NCBI GenBank assembly: GCA_031396505.1
Contig: JANNKX010000177.1
Span: 1 to 6,021 of the forward strand
From: JAAFHS01 sp031396505
GTDB lineage: Bacteria; Pseudomonadota; Alphaproteobacteria; Rhodobacterales; Rhodobacteraceae
Length of the DNA: 6,021 nt
Direction of reading: 5' to 3'
Each line of letters starts with the position of its first letter. The first letter of the stretch is position 1. A program made the position numbers and the translations under genes. Below are positions 1 to 5,457 of the stretch, in pieces. The notes beneath the pieces were generated by a model. That model worked only from the letters and a program-made list of their open reading frames with translations, was not told the origin of the DNA and searched no databases.

Positions 1-144
1 GATCGACTGGCCGTTTTTCAGGCGGGTCCACAAGGGCACGCGGATGCCGTCGATCTTGGCCGATACGCAGGAATTGCCGATCCTTGTATGGATGGCATAG
101 GCGTAGTCGAGTGGCGTGGCCCCGCGCGGCAATTGGATCACATC
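1..144 (-). pseudogene. rel: Inverted fragment of Rel/SpoT TGS domain (partial, open at window edge)
   Basis: Read on the minus strand from 144 down to 1, 48 codons without a stop give a textbook TGS-domain core. It starts D-V-I-Q, continues LPRGATPLDYAYAIHT, then RIGNSCVSAKIDG, and ends RLKNGQSI at the window edge. In long RelA/SpoT enzymes TGS follows the (p)ppGpp hydrolase and synthetase domains and helps regulate them through tRNA and ribosome contact. In an intact gene it lies upstream of, and on the same strand as, the C-terminal regions. Here those regions start at about 136 on the opposite strand. The fragment is therefore not a separate gene but part of a rearranged or chimeric rel. 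Identification as TGS is very secure. Whether the arrangement exists in the organism cannot be judged from this window. Confidence 0.88.
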
Positions 145-145
145 G
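136..145. other. Rearrangement breakpoint with shared 9-10 nt inverted repeat
   Basis: GATCACATCG at 136-145 can be read two ways. On the plus strand GAT CAC ATC is D-H-I, leading directly into GKKATDKAL of the Rel helical region. On the minus strand GAT GTG ATC is D-V-I, leading directly into the TGS core QLPRGATP. Both readings fit their native contexts through GATCACATC, so the junction cannot be placed more precisely than these bases. In an intact gene the two copies would form inverted repeats on either side of the missing TGS-to-helical segment. The extent of the match is inferred from family conservation, since the undisturbed sequence is not visible. Confidence 0.75.
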
Positions 146-777
146 GCAAAAAGGCCACCGACAAGGCCCTGCGCACCGCAGCCAAGATGATGGGCCTCGC
201 CGACGAGGATGATCTGCTGTCGCGCCTTGGTTCCGCCGCCGAACTGACGGCGCGGCGGGTGATCCAGACGCTGTATCCCGAACTCATCCTTGGCACCGCC
301 GATGAGGTTGATGCCAAACAGCCCGTTGTCGGCCTGACCGCCGATCAATCGTTCAAACGCGCCGGGTGCTGTCAGGCCGTGCCCGGTGAACGCATCGTCG
401 GCATCACCTATCGCGGGCAGGGCGTTGTCGTGCATGCCATTGATTGCCCAGCACTTGAGGAATTCGAGGATCAGCCCTCACGCTGGATTGATCTGCATTG
501 GCAGGCCGGTCGCCATGCCCCTGTCTTTACAGTGTCACTTGAAATCACCATATCCAATGATGCCGGGGTGTTAGGCCGCATCTGCACCTTGATCGGCGAA
601 CAGAAGGCCAATATTTCCGACCTGCGGTTTACAGATCGCAAACCGGATTACTACAAACTGATCGTCGATACGGATCTGCGCGATGTCGAACATCTGCACA
701 TGGTGATGACCGCACTCGAGGCGGAAACCGACGTGGCGCAGATCAGCCGGCATCGCGATCAAGGCAAGCGGCCCTGA
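136..777 (+). CDS. rel: Bifunctional (p)ppGpp synthetase/hydrolase Rel (RSH family), C-terminal part
   Basis: This is the C-terminal regulatory part of a long RSH enzyme, which makes and degrades (p)ppGpp in the stringent response. In order it shows a helical stretch beginning HIGKKATDKAL (from 139), a conserved-cysteine (zinc-finger-like) region with AGCCQAVPGERIVGI (CC at 367-372) and a later VHAIDC, and an ACT domain from about 520 with DAGVLGRI at 559-582. It ends in TGA at 775-777. The hydrolase and synthetase domains are not in the window. An ATG at 88 is in frame and nominally opens a 229-codon ORF, but codons before about 136 are the antisense of a TGS domain, so that start is not believable. 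I therefore place the native sequence from the breakpoint at 136. The gene leads the DUF2062-pdxJ-acpS cluster. Synthetase/hydrolase bifunctionality is inferred from the lineage. Confidence 0.9.
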   Translation, partial: DHIGKKATDKALRTAAKMMGLADEDDLLSRLGSAAELTARRVIQTLYPELILGTADEVDAKQPVVGLTADQSFKRAGCCQAVPGERIVGITYRGQGVVVHAIDCPALEEFEDQPSRWIDLHWQAGRHAPVFTVSLEITISNDAGVLGRICTLIGEQKANISDLRFTDRKPDYYKLIVDTDLRDVEHLHMVMTALEAETDVAQISRHRDQGKRP

Positions 778-802
778 TACGGGGCCTATGGGGGAATGAC
801 GG

Positions 803-1489
803 GTGGTTTTCAAACGCCGCACTCCACGTGGATGGCTCAACTGGGCACGCCAGATGATCTACCCGGATGGCGGCTTCAACCGCGCCACCCGCTATGTCAT
901 CCACCGGATGAGCCGCCTGCCCGATGACCCCCGCCGTGTTGCGCGCGGTGTGTTTGCCGGAACCCTGGTCGCGTTTCTGCCGATTCCCGGCGTGCAATTC
1001 CTTGGCGGTTGGGGGCTGGCCGTTCTGATGCGCGGCAATATCCTTGCCGCCCTTCTCGCCACATTCATCTCAAACCCGATCACCACCCCAATCATCGCCG
1101 TGTTTTCCGTCAGTTTTGGCCACTGGCTCTTGGGCATCGACTCCCCCCTGACCGCCGAGGCAATCGGTTCTGCCTTTGCCGATGCCGGGGCCGAACTGTG
1201 GCGCAACATGATCGCCACCTTTACCACCGCCCCCGTCAAATGGGTGCGTTTGGGTGAACTGTGGCACACGATCTGGTATCCCTACTTCGTCGGCTGCCTT
1301 GGCCCTGCCGTCATTGGCGCGCTGATCGCCTATTACCTGACCATCCCCGCCGTCCATGCCTACCAGAAACTGCGCGCCGCCAAGACCAAGGAACGCATCG
1401 AAAAGCGGCGCAAGCTGAAAGACATGCTTCTGGCCGCCCGCGCGCAAGGCGCAAAAGACGGGGGTGACGCGCACCCGCCTTCGCCCTAG
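803..1489 (+). CDS. DUF2062 family inner-membrane protein
   Basis: This 228-residue protein has the DUF2062 pattern: a basic N-terminus (VFKRRTPRG), a YPDGG motif near residue 20, then DDPRRVARGVFAGTLVAF and the MRGNILAALLATFISNP block (77-92). Hydrophobic segments at about 50-75, 79-111 and 160-184 suggest an inner-membrane protein. The tail after 188 is Lys/Arg-rich and charged, presumably cytoplasmic. No biochemical function is established for the family to my knowledge. The start is GTG at 803: a TGA at 797-799 lies in frame just upstream, so no earlier start is possible, and GGGGGAA at 790-796 is a well-placed ribosome binding site. It begins 25 bp after rel and ends 31 bp before pdxJ, so it is probably co-transcribed. 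I recall DUF2062 beside rel and pdxJ in Rhodobacterales, which hints at a conserved but unknown role. Confidence 0.88.
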   Translation: MVFKRRTPRGWLNWARQMIYPDGGFNRATRYVIHRMSRLPDDPRRVARGVFAGTLVAFLPIPGVQFLGGWGLAVLMRGNILAALLATFISNPITTPIIAVFSVSFGHWLLGIDSPLTAEAIGSAFADAGAELWRNMIATFTTAPVKWVRLGELWHTIWYPYFVGCLGPAVIGALIAYYLTIPAVHAYQKLRAAKTKERIEKRRKLKDMLLAARAQGAKDGGDAHPPSP

Positions 1490-1506
1490 GTTCCTCAACA
1501 GTAACG

Positions 1507-1512
1507 AAGGAG
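1507..1512 (+). promoter_or_regulatory. Strong Shine-Dalgarno of pdxJ (AAGGAG)
   Basis: AAGGAG ends 8 nt before the ATG at 1521. It is the best ribosome binding site in the window. It fixes the pdxJ start at 1521 rather than the in-frame GTG at 1464, which lies inside the DUF2062 gene. Confidence 0.8.
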
Positions 1513-1520
1513 AATCCGGG

Positions 1521-2270
1521 ATGAAGCCGCTGCGAAATCTGCGATTGGGTGTGAATATCGACCATGTGGCCACTGTGCGCAACGCGCGCGGCGGCGATAA
1601 CCCCGATCCCCTGCGCGCCGCCCTGCTGGCCGAGGCATCGGGGGCCGACGGCATCACCGCCCATCTGCGCGAAGACCGCCGCCACATCCGCGACGGCGAT
1701 ATCGAGGCGCTGATGGCAGGCATTGCCATCCCGCTGAATTTTGAATGTTCGGCCACCGCTGAAATGCAGGCCCTTGCCCTGCGCCTGAAACCCCATGCGA
1801 TCTGCCTTGTGCCCGAAAAGCGTGAAGAACGCACCACCGAGGGCGGCCTTGATGTGGCAGGCGACGATAACCGTCTGGCCGATTTCATCGCCCCCCTGCG
1901 CGCCGCAGGCATCCGCGTGTCGATGTTCATCGGGCACGAACCCCGCCAGATCGAGGCATCGGCCCGCATCGGTGCCAATATCGTCGAACTGCACGCCGGT
2001 CACTACGCCGACCTTTTCGCCGAAGGTGAAACCGCACTGGCCGACGCCGAACTGCGCGCGCTGGCCAAAGGGGCGACCCTTGCCCATTCCATGGGGCTAG
2101 AGGTCCACGCAGGCCACGGCCTGACATTTGAAAATGTCGCGGGCGTTGCCGCCATCCCCGAACTGGTGGAACTCAACATCGGCCATTTCCTGATCGGCGA
2201 GGCGGTCTTCATCGGCCTTGGCCCCGCCATCGAAGAAATGCGCCGCCGCATGGATGCTGCGCGGACATGA
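1521..2270 (+). CDS. pdxJ: Pyridoxine 5'-phosphate synthase PdxJ
   Basis: PdxJ condenses 1-deoxy-D-xylulose 5-phosphate with 3-amino-2-oxopropyl phosphate to form pyridoxine 5'-phosphate, the last ring-forming step of DXP-dependent vitamin B6 synthesis in the cytoplasm. The 249-residue product is of normal family length and closely resembles the E. coli enzyme. It shows LGVNIDHVATVRNARGG (9-25), GADGITAHLREDRRHI (41-56, with the H48 equivalent of E. coli His45), E75 in NFECS, LVPEKREE (96-103), TTEGGLDVAG (105-114) and AGHGLT (197-202, H199 matching E. coli His193). ELNIGHFLIGEA near the C-terminus fits the phosphate-binding end of the TIM barrel. Known active-site residues appear intact. The start is set by AAGGAG at 1507-1512. 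acpS follows 10 bp after the stop, the same pdxJ-acpS pairing as in E. coli. Confidence 0.97.
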   Translation: MKPLRNLRLGVNIDHVATVRNARGGDNPDPLRAALLAEASGADGITAHLREDRRHIRDGDIEALMAGIAIPLNFECSATAEMQALALRLKPHAICLVPEKREERTTEGGLDVAGDDNRLADFIAPLRAAGIRVSMFIGHEPRQIEASARIGANIVELHAGHYADLFAEGETALADAELRALAKGATLAHSMGLEVHAGHGLTFENVAGVAAIPELVELNIGHFLIGEAVFIGLGPAIEEMRRRMDAART

Positions 2271-2280
2271 TCCCCACCCC

Positions 2281-2718
2281 ATGATCCTCGGCATCGGCAC
2301 CGACCTTGCGAATATTGACCGCATCGCCGCAACCCTCGCGCGGTTCGGCGACCGTTTCCGCCACCGTGTGTTTACCGACCGCGAGATTGCCAAAGCTGAA
2401 AACCGCAAGGATATCGCGGGCACCTATGCCAAACGCTGGGCCGCGAAAGAGGCGTGCTCCAAGGCGCTGGGCACCGGCCTGCGCATGGGTATTTCCTGGA
2501 AGGACATGGCGGTCACGAATCTGCGATCCGGCCAGCCCGTGATGCATGTCACCGGCTGGGCGGCCGAACGCCTGAAATCAATGACCCCTGTGGGGTATAC
2601 CGCCCTCATCCACGTCACCCTGACCGATGATCACCCGTGGGCACAGGCCTTTGTCGTCATCGAGGCCCGCCCCGACGCGCAGGCAAACTTGACACTCCCC
2701 CCCTCGCCGCGCATGTAG
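2281..2718 (+). CDS. acpS: Holo-[acyl-carrier-protein] synthase AcpS
   Basis: AcpS transfers 4'-phosphopantetheine from coenzyme A to a serine of apo-ACP, activating it for fatty acid synthesis. The 145-residue product has both signatures of the small group I phosphopantetheinyl transferases: GIGTDLANIDRI at 4-15 with the Mg-binding D8, and RWAAKEACSKALGTG at 52-66 with E57 and K61. HVTLTDDHPWAQAFVVIEA near the C-terminus matches the usual last strands. A tail of about 14 residues after IEARP, ending LPPSPRM, goes a little beyond the conserved fold and looks disordered. The ATG at 2281 directly precedes the conserved ILGIGTD start. An in-frame upstream TTG at 2218 is inside pdxJ and is rejected. 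No strong Shine-Dalgarno is visible, so translation may rely on coupling to pdxJ, which ends 10 bp upstream. Confidence 0.96.
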   Translation: MILGIGTDLANIDRIAATLARFGDRFRHRVFTDREIAKAENRKDIAGTYAKRWAAKEACSKALGTGLRMGISWKDMAVTNLRSGQPVMHVTGWAAERLKSMTPVGYTALIHVTLTDDHPWAQAFVVIEARPDAQANLTLPPSPRM

Positions 2719-2743
2719 CGTCCAGATTTCAAAAGGGCAGATC

Positions 2744-3529
2744 ATGGCAAAAGCCGAAAAGGAAGACGGCGGTATCGTCGAATTCATCAAGACCGTGTTC
2801 TGGGCCCTGATCATCGCGGGCGTGTTCCGCTCGCTGTTCTTTCAACCCTTCTGGATCCCCTCCGGGTCGATGAAAGATACGCTGCTGATTGGCGACTTTC
2901 TGTTCGTCAACAAGATGGCCTATGGCTACAGCCGCTATTCCTGCCCCTTTGCCATCTGCCCCATTTCCGGCCGCCTGTTCGCCTCCGAACCCGAACGCGG
3001 CGATGTCGTCGTGTTCCGTCATCCCGTCAACGGCTCCGATTTCATCAAGCGCCTGATCGGCCTGCCGGGTGATACGGTGCAGGTCAACGGTGGTATCCTG
3101 ACCATCAATGGCACGGTCGTGCCGCAAGTTCCCGCAGGCACCTTCACCGAAATCGTCGAACCGCAGGGCCCGATGGGCGGCGTTCCGCGCTGCGAAAGCG
3201 GGGAACGCACACTTGGGGCCACCTGTTCATGGTCCCGGTCGCGTGAAACGCTGCCCAATGGGGTCGAACATGATGTGCTGAACATCCAGAACGGCGCGTC
3301 CGGTGACGACACAGGCGTGTTTACCGTTCCCGCAGGCCAGTATTTCTTTATGGGCGACAATCGCGACGATAGTCAGGACAGCCGCTTTGCCCAGCCGTCG
3401 GGCGTGGGCTTCGTGCCCGCGGAATACCTGATCGGGCGCGCCGACCGCATCATCTTTTCCTCGGCCGGGCGTTCGCTGCTGTATGTCTGGACTTGGCGCA
3501 TGGATCGCTTTTTCAAGGCGGTCGAATGA
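2744..3529 (+). CDS. lepB: Signal peptidase I LepB (predicted active)
   Basis: Type I signal peptidase cuts signal peptides from Sec- and Tat-exported proteins on the periplasmic face of the inner membrane. The 261-residue protein has one N-terminal membrane anchor (about 13-33), then FWIPSGSMKDTL with the nucleophile S42 and the oxyanion-hole serine S40. RGDVVVFRHP (85-94) follows, then DFIKRLIGLPGD with general base K102, and the C-terminal box MGDNRDDSQDSR (203-214). All catalytic positions known from E. coli LepB are present. C150 and C161 are probably the counterpart of the E. coli disulphide pair. A further pair, C67 and C72, lies in a loop (about 60-80) absent from the downstream paralogue. 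AGGG at 2734-2737 lies 6 nt before the ATG. It sits 25 bp after acpS and 17 bp before the second lepB-like gene, so they are likely co-transcribed. It is probably the working housekeeping enzyme. Confidence 0.96.
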   Translation: MAKAEKEDGGIVEFIKTVFWALIIAGVFRSLFFQPFWIPSGSMKDTLLIGDFLFVNKMAYGYSRYSCPFAICPISGRLFASEPERGDVVVFRHPVNGSDFIKRLIGLPGDTVQVNGGILTINGTVVPQVPAGTFTEIVEPQGPMGGVPRCESGERTLGATCSWSRSRETLPNGVEHDVLNIQNGASGDDTGVFTVPAGQYFFMGDNRDDSQDSRFAQPSGVGFVPAEYLIGRADRIIFSSAGRSLLYVWTWRMDRFFKAVE

Positions 3530-3546
3530 CCCCGTAGGTCACCCCG

Positions 3547-4587
3547 ATGATCCGCACCACATTTTTGCGCAGCTTCGACTGGTCAGGCCGTGCGCCACGT
3601 CGCGAGGCGTGGTTGTTTCTCACGCTTGTCATCCTTGTCTTTGCCGGTGGCGGCGCGGCTGAACGCTGGCTGTCCGGCGATGCCATCCAGACGCCCCGCT
3701 GGGTGTTTCTGGCCATCGCCGCCCTGACCATCCCGATGATCAGCCTGCTGATCCGCCGCCTGCATGACATGGGCCGCTCTGGCACCTGGGTCGCGCTGAC
3801 ATTTGTCCCCGTCATCGGTGTGATCGCTCTGCTCTGGATGCTGCTTGCCCCCGGCAACACCCGCCGCGACGCGAACGAAAGCGCGCCCGCCCTGCGCCTT
3901 GCCGGGGCGATCTTTGTCGGCCTGATCACCCTGCTGATTGCCAGCCGCGCCTTCTGGAATCCCTACTGGATTCCCGCCGAATCCATGAAACCCACTCTGC
4001 TTGTTGGCGACTACCTCGCCACAACCTACATCCGTGCCCGCGATGCCCGGCGCGGCGATGTCATCGTCTTTCGTCACCCCCAGCGCCCCGTCGACATGAT
4101 CGCGCGCATCGTTGCCCTGCCCGGCGAAACCGTCCAGATGCAGGACGGCACGCTGTCCATCAACGGCCAGCCCGCCCCGCAAACCCCCGATGGCCAGTTC
4201 ACCGAAACCTACGGGCCCCAAGGGCCGAACGGCAACCAGCCCCGCTGCGGCAATGCCCCTGTCGGGCTTGGCGGCCAATGCCGCACCGACCGCACCATCG
4301 AAACCCTGCCCGGTGGGGCCACCCACGCCATCCTGAACATCGAAGACGGCGGCTTTGCCGATGACACCGCCCTTTTCACCGTGCCCCCTGACCACCTCTT
4401 CGTCATGGGCGACAACCGCGACAACAGCGCCGACAGCCGTATCAGCCTTGCCACTGGCGGCATCGGTTTCGTGCCTGCAAGCCAGATCATCGCCCGCGCC
4501 GACCGTATCATCTTTTCCGCGGCGGGCCGCCATCTGCTGCTGGTCTGGACATGGCGCGCCGACCGTTATCTGATGGGTATCGAATGA
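3547..4587 (+). CDS. DUF805-signal peptidase I-like fusion, probable catalytically inactive paralogue
   Basis: This 346-residue protein joins two families. Residues 1-110 look like DUF805: FDWSGRAPRREAWLF (10-24), RRLHDMGRSGTW (70-81), PVIGVIALLWMLLAPGN, with membrane segments near 22-38, 52-69 and 81-101. Residues 115-346 are a full signal peptidase I, including its own membrane anchor (about 117-135). They are clearly related to the LepB just upstream: shared RGDVIVFRHP, LPGETVQ, the PQGP...PRC region, MGDNRDNSADSR (287-298) and ADRIIFS. The nucleophile S146 is kept in WIPAESMKPT, but the oxyanion-hole serine is A144 and the general-base Lys is A186 (MIARIVALPGE against FIKRLIGLPGD in LepB). 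The whole protein has one lysine, K148. It is therefore predicted not to cleave by the usual Ser/Lys mechanism. The ATG at 3547 is the only start after an in-frame TAG at 3535-3537; the ribosome binding site is weak. A role in binding preproteins or modulating LepB would be speculation. Confidence 0.88.
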   Translation: MIRTTFLRSFDWSGRAPRREAWLFLTLVILVFAGGGAAERWLSGDAIQTPRWVFLAIAALTIPMISLLIRRLHDMGRSGTWVALTFVPVIGVIALLWMLLAPGNTRRDANESAPALRLAGAIFVGLITLLIASRAFWNPYWIPAESMKPTLLVGDYLATTYIRARDARRGDVIVFRHPQRPVDMIARIVALPGETVQMQDGTLSINGQPAPQTPDGQFTETYGPQGPNGNQPRCGNAPVGLGGQCRTDRTIETLPGGATHAILNIEDGGFADDTALFTVPPDHLFVMGDNRDNSADSRISLATGGIGFVPASQIIARADRIIFSAAGRHLLLVWTWRADRYLMGIE

Positions 4588-5267
4588 AAGTATCCGCAGA
4601 CCTCCACGCCTTCATGGCACGGATCGGGCACCCCTTTGGCAAGCCCGAACTGCTGCTGCGTGCGCTGACCCATGCCTCGATCTCATCGCCCACGCGCCCC
4701 GATAACCAGCGCCTTGAATTCCTTGGCGACCGCGTCTTGGGTCTGGTGATGGCCGATGCCCTGCTTGCCGCCGATCCATCCGCCTCCGAAGGCCAGCTTG
4801 CCCCGCGTTTCAACGCGCTTGTCCGCAAGGAAACCTGTGCAGAAGTGGCCCGCGATTGCGGTCTGGGTGATATGCTGAAACTCGGCCGGTCAGAAATGCT
4901 GTCAGGCGGGCGGCGCAAGGACGCCCTGCTGGGCGACGCGATGGAGGCGGTGATCGCCGCCGTCTATCTTGACGCAGGCTTTGATGCCGCGCGCACCCTG
5001 ATCCTGCGCCTGTGGGGGAACCGCATCGGGGCGGTGAAATCCGATGCCCGCGATCCCAAGACATCACTGCAGGAATGGGCGCAGGCCCGCGCGCAACAGC
5101 CCCCCACCTACCTCGAGGTCGCCCGCAGCGGCCCCGACCACGAACCCACCTTCACCGTCGAGGTCCGCCTGCAATCAGGCGAGGCCGAACGCGCCACCGC
5201 CCGCAGCAAACGCATCGCCGAACAGATGGCCGCAAAGGGCCTGCTCGCGCGGCTGACGGGGGGATAA
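4584..5267 (+). CDS. rnc: Ribonuclease III
   Basis: RNase III is a Mg-dependent homodimeric endonuclease that cuts double-stranded RNA, including rRNA precursors. The 227-residue product has the normal two-domain layout. The nuclease domain (about 5-150) carries the signature NQRLEFLGDRVLG (41-53) and KDALLGDAMEAVIAAVYLDAG (112-132); I equate E45, D49, D118 and E121 with the E. coli metal-site residues E41, D45, D114 and E117. The position of E. coli E38 is Q42, which I believe is common in alphaproteobacteria. The double-stranded-RNA-binding domain begins at DPKTSLQEWAQ (157-167). The ATG at 4584 overlaps the preceding TGA as ATGA, implying translational coupling. An in-frame ATG at 4551 would add 11 residues encoded inside the previous gene and is rejected. 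The rnc-era adjacency also occurs in E. coli. Confidence 0.96.
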   Translation: MKVSADLHAFMARIGHPFGKPELLLRALTHASISSPTRPDNQRLEFLGDRVLGLVMADALLAADPSASEGQLAPRFNALVRKETCAEVARDCGLGDMLKLGRSEMLSGGRRKDALLGDAMEAVIAAVYLDAGFDAARTLILRLWGNRIGAVKSDARDPKTSLQEWAQARAQQPPTYLEVARSGPDHEPTFTVEVRLQSGEAERATARSKRIAEQMAAKGLLARLTGG

Positions 5268-5457
5268 GGTCAGCGCACACGCGCCGCACGTTCAACTTGC
5301 GGCCACGCTGCAAGCGCAGGTACCTTCCTCTCCTCTCCATGTGAGGGGGGGGGCACCTGATCCCGCGCTGGCGCAGTTTGGCGATCATGCCGGGCAGGCC
5401 GCACCCACCTTCAATACACCTAGCCATCCCCCGCCGTTTCCACTATGCCCCACAACC
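5268..5457. other. rnc-era spacer with a G9 homopolymer, no gene recognised
   Basis: This 190-bp stretch is the only substantial gap after the rel region. It holds the hairpin at 5296-5314, a pyrimidine-rich stretch at 5323-5338 and nine consecutive G at 5345-5353. No tRNA, promoter or gene could be identified. The era reading frame stays open back through it, but the translation (rich in Pro, Ala and His) does not resemble the start of Era. A minus-strand ORF covers much of it but runs on as antisense of rnc. The last 40 bases before the era ATG have no Shine-Dalgarno-like purine run. Confidence 0.6.
5296..5314 (+). terminator. Small hairpin after rnc, possible weak terminator or processing site
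   Basis: CTTGCGGC (5296-5303) pairs with GCTGCAAG (5307-5314) across a CAC loop, giving an 8-bp stem with one G-U pair, 28 bp after the rnc stop. It is followed by the pyrimidine-rich stretch CCTTCCTCTCCTCTCC (5323-5338) rather than a clean U-tract. It is therefore not a convincing intrinsic terminator. Since rnc lies directly upstream, an RNA processing structure is an alternative, but the stem is short for an RNase III target. Confidence 0.25.

Noticed and set aside
88..135. ATG at 88 as the start of a 229-residue gene
   Set aside because: Codons 88-135 are the antisense of a conserved TGS domain. The Rel-like sequence begins only at the breakpoint, so this start is a by-product of the rearrangement.
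1464..1520. GTG at 1464 as the pdxJ start, adding 19 residues
   Set aside because: It lies within the DUF2062 gene, the added residues are not PdxJ-like, and AAGGAG points to the ATG at 1521.
1070..1978. Long minus-strand ORF (302 codons) opposite DUF2062 and pdxJ
   Set aside because: Antisense of two confidently identified genes, with low-complexity Arg/Ala/Ser/Gly composition typical of shadow frames in GC-rich DNA.
2218..2280. TTG at 2218 as the acpS start
   Set aside because: It lies inside pdxJ. AcpS family members begin at ILGIGTD, which the ATG at 2281 precedes directly.
3527..3541. 5-bp inverted repeat TGACC/GGTCA between lepB and the second peptidase gene
   Set aside because: Too short to separate from chance, although it overlaps the weak ribosome binding site of the downstream gene.
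3583..4533. Long minus-strand ORF (316 codons) opposite the DUF805-peptidase fusion
   Set aside because: Antisense of a real gene; Gly/Ala/Asp-rich with no recognisable domain.
4551..4583. ATG at 4551 as the rnc start
   Set aside because: The extra 11 residues are encoded within the previous gene. ATG 4584 gives an ATGA overlap and a normal RNase III N-terminus.
5152..5427. Minus-strand ORF covering part of the rnc-era spacer
   Set aside because: Its second half is antisense of rnc, no family is recognised, and no ribosome binding site or partner gene supports it.
5341..5457. GTG at 5341 as an upstream era start running through the G9 tract
   Set aside because: The frame is open, but the 39-residue extension is Pro/Ala-rich and unlike Era. 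The conserved RAGFVALIGEP begins shortly after ATG 5458.
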